DNA from: Perognathus longimembris pacificus
Lineage: Eukaryota > Chordata > Mammalia > Rodentia > Heteromyidae
Length of the DNA: 64,000 nt
Direction: 5' to 3'
Assembly (NCBI RefSeq): GCF_023159225.1
Contig: NC_063174.1
Location: 41,055,691 to 41,119,690 of the forward strand
The notes below the pieces were generated by a model, which was given only the letters and a program-made list of their open reading frames with translations, made no database searches and had not been told where the DNA came from. Shown piece after piece: positions 40,991 through 64,000 of this stretch. How positions within the stretch are numbered: the stretch's first letter is position 1; each line of letters begins with the position of its first letter. Made by a program: the position numbers and the translations under genes.

Positions 40991-41542
40991 CCCAGAGTAC
41001 ACTATAGGCACTTCTTCATGGAGGGTGAATGCTGGGAGCATGCCACTACAGTAAGACATCCCCAGGGGTCACAGGCTAAGAAAGTGGGACTTCTCCTGTC
41101 TGCTTTGGAGTGGGGCCTGTTGGTGCCAATGGCCTCTCTGCAGCTGCCCTTCCACTTGCCTCTACCTTTTGAGTTAGGAATGGGCACAGGCAGCATCATG
41201 GAACCTGCTGGGTCCGTATTTGCAGGCTTCACTTCCGTGGACCATCCTTCTACCATTACATCTATGTTTGCAGGGAATACCATGAAAGAGAAAGGCCTGA
41301 GACAGAGAGTTAGTTTTCATTCTGTATTGAAAGTTGATTTCTTCTTCATTCCCTCATGGAACCCCTTCCCCAAGGTCTTGTCTTTGTCCTCTGTTGGTTT
41401 GAAATGTTAGACTGTAGCCCCTTTGTGTAAATAATGTACATAGAGTGAGAAGAAACTTGATATTGAGGTGTTTGAAATATGGAACTTCTAGGTATTCCAG
41501 ATCTGTGATCGCTGTGCCATTTTCTGTAAAGATACAAGTGAA

Positions 41543-41548
41543 AATAAA
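41543..41548 (+). terminator. VSX2: VSX2 poly(A) signal
   Basis: AATAAA in GTGAAAATAAAATTGATG, followed by a G/GT-rich downstream element (GGGGAGGATGTTTGTATAGG) about 20-35 bases on. Cleavage is predicted near 41565. Confidence 0.7.
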
Positions 41549-41609
41549 ATTGATGTAAAAACAACCGGGGAGGATGTTTGTATAGGCGGCAGACAGAGTA
41601 AAGTCACAG

Positions 41610-41730
41610 GCTGGGTGTGATGGCACATGCCTGTAATCCCAACTCTTGGGAGGCTGAGGAAGTAAGATCACCTGGCCAGCCTGTGTTGCATAATGAGATC
41701 CTAACTCAAAAAACAACAGCAACAAAAAGA
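41610..41730 (+). repeat. B1-like monomer, sense
   Basis: GCTGGGTGTGATGGCACATGC through AATGAGATCCTAACTC with a CAACAGCAACAAAA tail. Confidence 0.75.
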
Positions 41731-41734
41731 AAAA

Positions 41735-41968
41735 GCCAGGTGCCGGTGGTTCATGCCTGTAATCCTAGCTACTTAAAGGGATGAAATCTGAGGATCATGG
41801 ATTGAAGTCAGTCCAGACAGTAAAAGTTCATGAGACTCTATCTCCAATAAATCACAGAAAAAGCCAGAAGTGGTGCAGTGGCTCATGTGGTAGAGTGCTA
41901 TTCTTGTGAAAAAGGAGCCCAGGCCCAGAGTTCAAGCTCCATAACTGGTAAAAAAAAAAAAAAAAAAG
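41735..41968 (+). repeat. SINE-B, sense
   Basis: CCAGGTGCCGGTGGTTCATGC, TCTCCAATAAATCAC, GTGGTAGAGTGCTATTCTTG and a long A tail. Confidence 0.75.
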
Positions 41969-42066
41969 AAACAAAACCCTCAAAAGCCAGGGGCTCATGC
42001 CTGTAATCTTACTCAGGAGGAAGATCTGAAGATCACAATTCAGGCAGAAAAGACTGTGGGACTCTT

Positions 42067-42274
42067 TTTAAAATATTTATTTATTTTTGCCAGTGCTTGG
42101 AGTCAGGGCCTGAGCACTGTCCCTGGCTTTTTGCTCAAGGCTAGCACTCTGCCAACTTGAGCCACAGCGCCACTTCTGGCCATTTTCTATATATGTGGTG
42201 CTGAGGAATCGAACCCAGGGTTTTATGTATACGAGGCAAGCACTCTTGCCACTAGGCCATATTCCCAGCCTTTT
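42067..42274 (-). repeat. SINE-A, antisense, nested
   Basis: TTTTTGCCAGTGCTTGGAGTC ... CATATTCCCAGCC. The first of two insertions into the SINE-B linker. Confidence 0.8.
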
Positions 42275-42283
42275 GGGACTCTT

Positions 42284-42495
42284 TTTTTTTTTTTGGCCAG
42301 TCCTGGGCCTTGGACTCAGGGCCTGAGCACTGTCCCTGGCTTCTTCCCGCTCAAGGCTAGCACTCTGCCACTTGAGCCACAGCGCCGCTTCTGGCCGTTT
42401 TTTTTCTGTATATGTGGTGCTGGGGAATCGAACCTAGGGCCTCGTGTATCCGAGGCAGGCACTCTTGCCACTAGGCTATATCCCCAGCCCCTTTT
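42284..42495 (-). repeat. SINE-A, antisense, nested, near consensus
   Basis: A T run then GGCCAGTCCTGGGCCTTGG, TTCTTCCCGCTCAAGGC subtype, ending CTATATCCCCAGCCCC. Nearly identical to the copy at 27861-28067, so probably a recent subfamily. Confidence 0.85.
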
Positions 42496-42649
42496 GGGAC
42501 TCTTAATCTCCAATAAACTACCAAAAAAGCTCAAAGTGTTGCTGTGGCTCAAATGGTAGAGCACTAGCCTTAAGCAAAAGAAGCTCAGGGACAGAACTTA
42601 GGTCCTATGTTCAGGACCAGCAAAGAAACAAAAACAAAAAAACCACAAA

Positions 42650-43445
42650 ACCCCAATCCTCAATAAAGTAAGTCCACAAAGAGGTCAAAACTAGGTTCTT
42701 CTTTCAAAAGTATTCCAAATGTTGAAGAACCAACGGCTTAACTCACTTGCCGAGCTGATGCCACCTTTGATGGCCTCTGTCCCTGTGTCTTGGAGAGCCC
42801 ATGTGTTCTCCCAGTAGTTTACATTAACCTTTCTCTCTGGTATGTCCTTACCACCAACCCTGCTTCCTCCACACCTCTGACAAGCCAACAGCCCGCATTG
42901 GCACACCTCACCTTCCATCTAAGCAACACCCGGGAACCTGTCTGGAACACCTGTCTGGAACCGATAGCCAGATTATGCTAAATCCCTGTCAAAGAGGGAA
43001 AAAGAGGCTGAGGAAGGCTGTGTGAAATGCCTGCAGACAGCCGTGACCATGTCTTGACGATGTGTTGGGTGGAATTGCAAGATGAGAATCAGTGAGCAGG
43101 CTGCATAGGTTAAATGTGAGTGTCTGGGGAAAAAGAAAAAAGAAGTCTAAGATTGTTTCAAATCGGCTCAGCTGTGAACTCCCCGGCAGAAGAGGTTTCT
43201 AGCTGCCAATCAAGGACACTGATGGGAGGTCTGCGGTGTCCTATACACACCTGGGTGCCAGAGGGTCACACGTGGAGACTCTGGTTCCTGCTGGTGACAG
43301 GATGAGATTCAACCCCAGTCTCCAAGGGGCTGCTGCAGGGCCTCCCGAGTGTGCCAAGCCCCTGCAGGGCTCGAGTGAGATCCCTTCCCTCTCCCCCTCT
43401 GCTCACTCACAACCCCTCTAAGAAACAAACTGCCCTTTCTGTAGG
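42650..43445. other. Convergent intergenic unique sequence
   Basis: No gene or repeat recognised between VSX2 and ABCD4 here. Confidence 0.5.
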
Positions 43446-43447
43446 AA

Positions 43448-43448
<1 letters not shown>

Positions 43449-43497
<49 letters not shown>
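43449..43497. repeat. (GT)n microsatellite
   Basis: About 24 GT units. Confidence 0.95.
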
Positions 43498-43642
43498 CCT
43501 CTACTGAGGTTTGAACTCAGGAGCTTGTTAGCTGGGCTTACTTGCGGGACTTGGAGCCATGCCCCTAACTCTACAGGAAGGGTTTTGTTTTCCCCCACAA
43601 GGTCAATTTCTCTAAAGGTGTGGTTTATATTTTACATAATTC

Positions 43643-43815
43643 TTTTTTTTTTTTTTTTTGGCCAGTCCTGGGGCTTGAACTTAGGGCCTGGGCACTGTCC
43701 CTGGCTTCTTTTTGCTCAAGGCTAGCACTCTACCACTTAAGCCACAGTGGTGCTGAGGAATCAAACCCAGAGCTTCCGAGACAAGCACTTTACCACTAGG
43801 CTACATTCCCAGCCG
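43643..43815 (-). repeat. SINE-A, antisense, lacking the inter-monomer segment
   Basis: The right half joins the left half directly (GCCACAGTGGTGCTGAGG), so about 35 bases around the CACTTCTGGCC linker are deleted. Confidence 0.75.
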
Positions 43816-44255
43816 TGTAACTCTTATCTTTAGGAAGCATAAAAGGGCCATGCTACCCATGCTGCATGTTCTGTCTATAACTTAGCTAATTACTCAACAA
43901 TTTAAAGATTTACCAAGTATCTAATTTGTGATTCTTTTCAGTACTGGGGTTTGAACTCAGGGCCTCTACAATGTATTAAATATAATATGTATATAGTGGT
44001 ATCTAATTTGTGTCTTTGAGATCAGGCAGTGGGAAGACTGGTAGGCAGAGCAATTTCAAGTTCTTTTTGTCCTGGAACTTAAGAAACGTGAAGGAGAGAC
44101 AGAATTCTGGTTACTACACAAATAAAATAGAAAATTGCAAAGACATGGTATAAGGGACAAAGACAGCATGTAATAGGGTCATCTGTGATATCCTTGAGAC
44201 TTGGGTCAAGGTGCTTTACTTTGGAGCCTTTTTCTCCAGCCTCCTAGATTTTGTT
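43816..44255. other. Intergenic AT-rich unique sequence
   Basis: No gene. One short SINE right-half scrap at about 43940-43970 (AGTACTGGGGTTTGAACTC). Confidence 0.45.
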
Positions 44256-44261
44256 TGGTTG

Positions 44262-44606
44262 CTTGTACTAGTAATGAGGCTTGAACTCAGGACTTCATAC
44301 ACTCATTCCGCCTTTTCTGCTCACAGCTGGTGCTCTACTACTTGAGCCATGCTTGCACTTCTGGCTTTTTTCTGTGTGCCATTCCTAGGCCTTGAATTGG
44401 CCCTGTCCCTGATAACTTTTTTTTTTTTTTTGCTCAAGGCTAGCACTCTACTACTTGAGCCACAAAGCCACCTCCAGCTTTTGGGTGATTAATTGGCAGT
44501 AATAGTTTCATGGACTTTACAGCTTGGTCTGGCTTTGAACTCAAATCCTCAGATCTCAGCCTCCTGAGTATCTAGGATGACAAGGGTGAGCCACCAGCAC
44601 CTGGCT
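44262..44606 (-). repeat. Two antisense SINE-B copies in tandem, first truncated
   Basis: 44262-44370 carries only a right half (AGTAATGAGGCTTGAACTC ... CACTTCTGGC). 44378-44606 is a full but diverged SINE-B (GTGATTAATTGGCAGTAAT linker). Confidence 0.7.
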
Positions 44607-44609
44607 CTG

Positions 44610-45325
44610 TCACTCTCAGTGTCAGGGGGAAGAAAGGACACAGAAAGGTAACACAAAGCACAAAGGAAGATGGCTATGCCAAAGCAGGCTCTTTAGGTGC
44701 AAGGGCACGCTTGGCAGTGACTCCTTGCCCAGCTGGATCTGGGGAACAACTAGGGACACTCAGAAATGGGAGATGCTAGAAATTCTTCTGGGCCATCACC
44801 CCCAGGAAGAAACAGCCACTGTCTACTGCCTGTAGGCAGGCCACTGCCAAGCGAAGAGACTGGCCTGGACAAGAGAGGAAGGCCTGGACAGCCAGGTCCA
44901 ATCAGGGCAGAACAAAGAGAAATCCTGCTCCGTTGGTGAGGCACCCAAGTGTGGATTCTGCCTGTGACTCTGAAACTCTGGCTTGTGATCCCCTTGGTTT
45001 ACAGTCCAGGCTGCAATGCCCAGGGCTGCCTGTAGATGGCAGCCTGCACCAGGAAGAGCAAAGGAGACAGAGTAGAGCAAGAAGCGCTCATTGATGAGGG
45101 CTGCCGGGGCGGCTATGCAAGCCTGGCAGGGATGGATGAGGAGGCCAGCTAGGGTGGGAAGGTGGCAAGTGAAAGGGGTGGTGGAGGGGGCTTCTAAACC
45201 CCAGCCAAACAGGGACTTGGCATTGCTAGGGCCGATTCCCCACTCTCTGCTGGCCTTCTCAGCCCCCTATGTTGACTGGACTCCCCAGCTCACTGCAGTC
45301 TGGGAGTCTTTTTCCTGCCCCCAGG
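44610..45325. other. Intergenic unique sequence
   Basis: No repeats recognised. The open frame at 45091-45555 runs into antisense SINE-B sequence and is not a gene. Confidence 0.5.
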
Positions 45326-45700
45326 TAAGGCACAGGCTGAGATCTGAGGATTGTGGCTTGACGTCATCATGGGCAGACAAACCTGAGAGGCATTTATTTT
45401 GTGTGCTGGTACTGGGGCTTGCACTCAGGACCTTGCGCTCTTGCTTAGGGCTTTCCTGTTTGGTTTGCTCTCTACCACTAAAGCTATGCCTCCACCTCCA
45501 GCTTTTTTTAAAAAACTGGTTCATTGGTGACGAGTCCCTTGATTGTCTGCCTTAGCAGACTTTGAACTGGGATCCTCAGACTTCAGCCTCCTGAGTAGCT
45601 AGGATTACAGATGTGAGGCACTGGCTCCTACCCAGAGAGGGTCTTATTTCCAAGTAACCAGCAAAATACAGGAGGCTGGAAACTACGGTATAACTGAAAG
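45326..45700. repeat. SINE-B (sense) interrupted by SINE-B (antisense)
   Basis: Sense head 45326-45391 (GCTGAGATCTGAGGATTGTGG), antisense element 45395-45632 (GGTACTGGGGCTTGCACTC ... GAGTAGCTAGGATTACAG), then a sense linker at 45640 (GGTCTTATTTCCAAGTAACC). Confidence 0.65.
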
Positions 45701-46333
45701 GTAGATTGTGTGTGAGGTTGTCCTTCCCCCTTGGGAGGTTCAAGTATGTCAGGTTCCTAAAGCTGATGCCAAGATTGCATCTCTTCCAACCCTTGCAGCC
45801 ACAGGGCCTTTCCAGCACTATAGTCCTGCATCGCTATAGAAGTGACCAGACAATCCTCATGACTAGTTGCCTTGGAGATCTCCCAGCCTGGCCCCTGGAC
45901 ACAGGGCCTTAGCAACCCTGTAGGGAGCTCAGGAAGAACAGGCCCTGGGCCTTGTGCCAGGCAGCCAGGTTGAGTGATACCCCAGTAATCCAGTGTCTCA
46001 CTGTTCCAAGAATAGGACACTACACTCCTATCTGGGATGCCTTTACATAGTAATATGGAAAACCTCAAACCTTAGTGATAAGGATGTTTCCCCTGCAATT
46101 CCATTCCACTTTCTTAATTTTATTAAGAGAAAAAAAATGTCAGTTGGGTGCTAATATATCTAACTCTTCTGTGTTTCCCCTTAACACCTTCTTTCCCTTT
46201 TAAAAAGAGTAAGCAAGTCTTGACAAACCTCAGGCTCAGAGTTATCACAGCCAACAGCAAGCAGCTACAGTAAGAACACAATAGTTTTCACTGTGTTTAT
46301 TTTTACCTTATGGAAAGTGCAAAGTTCCTTTTT
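45701..46333. other. Intergenic unique sequence
   Basis: No gene or repeat recognised. Confidence 0.45.
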
Positions 46334-46566
46334 TTGTTGTTGTTGGTTGTGAAGCTTGCTTGAACTCAGGGCCTGGGAACTATCCATGATCTTTTCTGCT
46401 CGCTAACACTCTACCACTTTGAGCCACAGCTTCACTTCCAGTTTTCTGGTGATTGATTGGAGATAAGAGTTTCTTGGACTTTACTACCCAGACTGGCTTT
46501 GACCCAGATCTTCACATCTCAGCCTCCGGAGTAGCTAGAATTACAGGCATGAGCTGCCCAGTGCCC
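46334..46566 (-). repeat. SINE-B, antisense
   Basis: GCTTGCTTGAACTCAGGGCC ... TGATTGATTGGAGATAAGAG ... GTAGCTAGAATTACAGGCATG. Confidence 0.75.
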
Positions 46567-46599
46567 AAGGCAAAGTTCCTTTTAACAATCCAACTAATG

Positions 46600-46920
46600 C
46601 TAGGTGCTGGTGGCTCATGTCTGAAATCCTAGCTACTCAGGAGGCTGAGGTGTAAGGGTTAAACCAGGGATGGTGGCCCACACCTCTAATTCCAGTATTG
46701 AAGAGCAAGAGTTTTGAGGCCAGCCTAGACTACATAGTGAGACATTGCCTCAAAATACCAAGGGCTGGGGATATAGCTCAGTGGCAGAGCACGGCATGCA
46801 CAAGGCTATGTTAGTTTATGCTAGTTTTTCCAGGCTTCCTGGACTCAATGGCTGGACTCAACCGATACTTCAGCCTTCTGAGTAGCTGGGACTATAGGCA
46901 AACACTACTGTGTCTGGCTG
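46600..46920. repeat. Composite of SINE-B head, B1-like, ID-like and antisense B1-like pieces
   Basis: 46600-46662 SINE-B head (+), 46663-46762 B1-like (+, GACTACATAGTGAGACATTG), 46763-46808 ID head (+, GGGGATATAGCTCAGTGGC), 46815-46920 B1-like (-, GAGTAGCTGGGACTATAGGC). Confidence 0.6.
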
Positions 46921-47084
46921 AGTTAGGCTTGTTGTGTTTTGTTTTTAATATTAGGTAAATAACAGTTTAAGCAGTATAGAAATTAGAAATATAAAATCAC
47001 AAAAGTGATACACAGACAACTACAGTTTGGAAACTGTTTTAGAATTAGGACTCTGGGCTAAATCACCTTCTATTTCATGATTTT

Positions 47085-47215
47085 GTGTTTTCTAGGTTTT
47101 GCCTGTTTAATTTTGGAGACATGGTCTCGCTACACAGCCCATGCCAGCCTCCAATCCTTCTGCCTCAATCTCCAGAGTGCTGGGATTAAAGGTTTGAACC
47201 ACAGTCACTTAATTT
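47085..47215 (-). repeat. B1-like monomer, antisense
   Basis: GAGACATGGTCTCGCTACAC ... CCAGAGTGCTGGGATTAAAG. Confidence 0.7.
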
Positions 47216-47305
47216 GTCTTTGTTCTTCCTTAAAACAGATTTTTTTTTCAAAGTCCAAATCTTCTTTTAGCTGGTATGGGGAAAAGGATTTTCATCTGTG
47301 TTAAG

Positions 47306-47395
47306 AGGACAGGCTCATGGCTCAAGTAGTAAAGCACCCACTTAGCAAGTGCAAAGCCCTAAGTTCCAACTCCAGCATGGCAAATAAATAAAAGG
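47306..47395 (+). repeat. tRNA-like SINE monomer, sense
   Basis: GGCTCATGGCTCAAGTAGTAAAGC ... AAGCCCTAAGTTCCAACTCC with an AAATAAATAAAA tail. Confidence 0.6.
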
Positions 47396-47577
47396 GAAAG
47401 AAGGAAAGAAGAAAGAGGGAAAGAGGGAGAGAAAGGAAGAAAGAAGAAAAGGGGGGAGGAAAGAAAGAGAGAGAGAGAGAAAGAAGGAAGGAAGGAAGGA
47501 AGGAAGGAAGGAAGGAAGGAAGGAAGGAAGGAAGGAAGGGAGAAAAAAAGGAAGGAAGAAAGAAAAGGGGGAAAGAG
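47396..47577 (+). repeat. (GGAA)n purine tract
   Basis: GAAAGAGG and GGAAGGAA repeats grown from the preceding A tail. Confidence 0.9.
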
Positions 47578-47782
47578 GGCTGGGAATATGGCCTAGTGGT
47601 AAAGTGCTTGCCTTGCATACATGAAGCCCTGGGTTCGATTCTTCAGCACCACATATATAGAAAAAGCCAGAGTGGTGCTGTGGCTCAAGTAGTTGTATCA
47701 GCCTTGAGCAAAAAGAGGCCAGGACAGTGCTCAGGTCCTAAGTCCAAGCCTGGCAAAAAGGAAAAAAAAAAAAAAAAAAAGA
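47578..47782 (+). repeat. SINE-A, sense
   Basis: GGCTGGGAATATGGCCTAGTGG ... CCACATATATAGAAAAAGCC ... AAGCCTGGCAAAAAGG with an A tail. Confidence 0.8.
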
Positions 47783-47992
47783 GAGAGAAGAAAAAAGAAA
47801 GGGAGGAAGAAGGAAAAAAAGAAAGACAGATAGACACAACCTACAGGTTATTGGTTCCAGTACTGACTCATGGAAGGGGAGAAATGTGCAAAGTGAAAAA
47901 CTGTAATAGGTTCCAGAACAGTGGAAGGCAGCTCTCCCCTCCATAGCTCTCAGAGGTAAGTCTAGAAATTTAGTTTTAAAAAAAAGGGGGGC

Positions 47993-48080
47993 GGGTAAAC
48001 TGGACATGGTGGCGCATGCCTGTAATCCCAACACCAAGGAAGCAGAGACAGGAGGACCCAAAGGGACCCAGGGCTGAGAT
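47993..48080 (+). repeat. B1-like monomer, sense, truncated
   Basis: CTGGACATGGTGGCGCATGCC, GTAATCCCAACACCAAGG. Confidence 0.65.
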
Positions 48081-48153
48081 AGGCCTCGATAGGGGAGGAG
48101 GGGAGGAACCTCTACAGTAGAGAAAAGAAAGAGCAAAAGTTGCAAAAACATTT

Positions 48154-48549
48154 TTTAATGTTTCCTTTAAAAAAAAAGTTAAAAATTTAAATGGCCAGTT
48201 AGTGAAAGTTAAGAATTTATCATTATAAAATTTAACTGGCTGTCTTTGCCCCAGCCAGCTTGAACTCGCAGGTCTTACAGCTCCTGCACTTGGATATTTC
48301 TCAGCCATCATGATCTGAATTCATTTTTAAGCCATCAGCACTTCCGGCAGAGCCCTCGCTGGCACCGCAGAAGCAGCCCTGTGGAGACAGACTTCAGGGT
48401 CCCCTGTGGGGCTGCCCTGGGCTGTGCCAGCTGCTGCCAGGGCTCCGGCACAGGACCTGAGGCAAACCTGGGCTCCTCCTGGTCTCCCCTGGGGACTGTG
48501 GTCTGCCCGGAGCTTGGCTCTCCTCTGGTGTCCTTCCACGCCTTTGGCT
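48154..48549 (-). other. ABCD4: ABCD4 3' UTR and probable transcript end
   Basis: Follows the TGA at 48550-48552. There is no canonical AATAAA within 300 bases. Candidates on the - strand are GATAAA at about 48216-48221 and ATTAAA at 48154-48159. The exact end is uncertain. Confidence 0.4.
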
Positions 48550-62545
<13,996 letters not shown>

Positions 62546-62899
62546 GACCCGGGATCCTAGCGACTCCGGAGCCCCACAGCACCCGGGCGCCGCCGGGCAG
62601 AGTCCACAGGGCTCCGCTAGCCCGGGGAGGGGCGGGGCTGCCCCGACCACTGATACGGCGGGATAGAGAGGCCGCTCCCGGAAGCGCAGGCTTCTCGGAA
62701 CGTACCAACGAGTGCGCAGTGTCGATCCCGCTGGCCCGACGGCTAGAGCGTCACCCCCTTCTGGACGCGGGAGGTCTCCCGGCTTTGACATCAGGCAAAC
62801 CAGGAAAGTAACTTTTTCTTAACAAGTCTTTTAGATTCCGAGTAGATCTTTTATACATTGTCTCAGAGAAGCCAGGGTGGTCTTTTTGTTTTTTCTTTC

Positions 62900-63138
62900 T
62901 TTCTTTTCTTCCTGTTCTGGGGCTTGAACTCAGGACCTGTGCGCTGTCCCTGAGTATCCTTTGTTCCACGCTAGTGCACTAACCCTATGAGCCACATCGC
63001 CACTTCCAGCTTTTTCTGAGTCGTTTATTGGAGATGAATCTCACACTTTCCTGCTCGGGCTGGTTTCGAACCGCAATCCTTAGATCTCAGGCTCCTGAGT
63101 AGCTAGGATCACAGGCGTGAGCCACCAGCACCCGGCTA
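62900..63138 (-). repeat. SINE-B, antisense
   Basis: CTGTTCTGGGGCTTGAACTC ... CGTTTATTGGAGATGAATC ... GAGTAGCTAGGATCACAGG. Confidence 0.8.
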
Positions 63139-63397
63139 ATTATTTTCCTAGCGGTATCCCAGGCCTCTACCTGTTAGAATTCCCGTCAAACACAAGTGTC
63201 AAATACAAGGGACACTGTCAAATGTCCCTTGGAAGAGAGTGGTTTTGAACTGGGCAGGTGAAAACCTCTGCAATGTAGCTGCTTCAAAGACCCAGTGCCG
63301 TTTCCCTGAGTGAGATCAGCCAGTTACATTGTCTCCAGGCAAGGGGGGGGGGGTTGTTAAGTGGCAGCTGCTTTCGTGTCTTTTTTCTTTTTCTTTC

Positions 63398-63601
63398 TTT
63401 CTTTTTTTTTTTTGCCAGTCCTGGGGCTTGAACTCAGGGCCTGAGCACTGTGCCTGGCATCTTTTTGCTCAAGGCTAGCACTCTACCACTTGAGCCACAG
63501 CACCACTTATGGCATTTTCTGTTTATATGATGCTGAGGAATAGAACTCAGGACTTCATATATGTGAGGCAAGTACTCTACCACTAGGCCATATTACCAGC
63601 C
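63398..63601 (-). repeat. SINE-A, antisense
   Basis: A T run then GCCAGTCCTGGGGCTTGAAC through CCATATTACCAGCCC. Confidence 0.85.
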
Positions 63602-63771
63602 CCTTGTGTCTTCTATTTTTTTAGGTTCAAGACCAGGGCTCAAAGTTGGTACCTGATGCTTTCCCTCATTGGCTAGCAATCTACCAACGTATTCCACCCC
63701 AGAAATAAGTCGTTTGGAGAAGACTCTACTCCCTGGGTTATAAATAAATATATTTTAAAAGTTGGAACTTT

Positions 63772-63857
63772 GGGGCTGGGAATGTGGCCTAGTGGTAGAG
63801 TGCTTCCCTAGCATGAACAAAGCCCTGGGTTCGATTCCTCAGCACCACATAAACAGA
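63772..63857 (+). repeat. Left-half-only SINE-A insertion
   Basis: GGGGCTGGGAATGTGGCCTAG ... CACCACATAAACAGAAA, ending at the inter-monomer linker. AAAAGTTGGAA flanks both sides (63757 and 63857), so the left half inserted alone. Confidence 0.75.
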
Positions 63858-63867
63858 AAAAGTTGGA

Positions 63868-64000
63868 ATTTTTGCCTGGCACCATCAGGCCTGTAATCCT
63901 AACTACTCAGGAGGCTGAGATTCGAGGTTTGTGTTTCAAAGCTAGCAGGAGCAAGAAAATCTGTGAGACTCTTATCTCCAATTAATCACAGAAAAAGCCA
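63868..64000 (+). repeat. SINE-B, sense, cut by the window end
   Basis: TGCCTGGCACCATCAGGCCTG, CTACTCAGGAGGCTGAG, CTCCAATTAATCACAG. The right half is beyond 64000. Confidence 0.75.

Larger units (their letters stand above)
39617..41570 (+). other. VSX2: VSX2 3' UTR
   Basis: Runs from the TAG to just past the AATAAA at 41543. It contains a SINE-B insertion (40760-40990). Long ORFs within it (for example 39671-40021) have no domain and are not coding. Confidence 0.7.
41980..42640 (+). repeat. SINE-B, sense, interrupted by two serial SINE-A insertions
   Basis: The SINE-B head (41980-42066) continues at 42496-42640 (CTCCAATAAACTACCAAAA ... GTGGCTCAAATGGTAGAGC). Between them are two antisense SINE-As. 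GGGACTCTT occurs at 42058, 42275 and 42496. Confidence 0.8.

Noticed and set aside
45091..45555. 154-codon ORF in the convergent intergenic region
   Set aside because: Its 3' half is translated antisense SINE-B, and its 5' half shows no protein features.

Overview
This window is mammalian nuclear DNA, almost certainly from a rodent. Genes are split by GT-AG introns, and the space between exons is packed with tRNA/ID-derived and B1-like (7SL-derived) SINEs. The commonest repeat is a dimeric SINE with an ID-like left half. From memory, that architecture has been described for geomyoid rodents (kangaroo rats, pocket mice, pocket gophers), so such a species is my best guess. The SINE identity could not be checked against a library. 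I see no bacterial, plasmid, viral or CRISPR features.

Two protein genes are complete, and both were assembled exon by exon from the sequence. VSX2 (CHX10), a paired-like CVC homeodomain transcription factor of retinal progenitors and bipolar cells, lies on the + strand in five coding exons (19612-39616, 361 codons) with a poly(A) signal at 41543. ABCD4, a lysosomal cobalamin-associated half ABC transporter, lies on the - strand in nineteen coding exons (62545 down to 48550, 606 codons). All splice phases join cleanly, no frameshift is needed, and every core ABC motif is present. The two genes are convergent, which fits the order LIN52-VSX2-ABCD4-VRTN on human chromosome 14q24.3. LIN52 and VRTN are not in the window.

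Layout: 1-19.4 kb is intergenic DNA upstream of VSX2. It is SINE-rich and contains several repeat-free, AT-rich patches dense in homeodomain motifs (265-360, 5265-5320, 6490-6660, 10330-10900) that look like retinal enhancers. 19.3-21.6 kb is the VSX2 promoter and CpG island with exons 1-2. 21.6-39.6 kb holds the rest of VSX2, including a 13-kb intron 3 with an internal CpG/homeobox island at 36.2-37.0 kb. 39.6-41.6 kb is the VSX2 3' UTR. 41.6-48.3 kb is convergent intergenic DNA, mostly nested SINEs. 48.3-62.6 kb is ABCD4, headed by a CpG-island promoter at 62.28-62.77 kb. 62.8-64 kb is SINE-rich upstream DNA.

The most interesting observations are: (i) a strong tandem 3' splice site in VSX2 that would add exactly 19 in-frame residues at the end of the CVC domain; (ii) candidate retinal enhancers, including an OTX-type site next to an octamer-like POU site; and (iii) a modular SINE system in which two families with unrelated left halves share one tRNA-like right half. 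The window contains left-only and right-only insertions with target-site duplications, serial insertions into one site, and a very short tail-less insertion.
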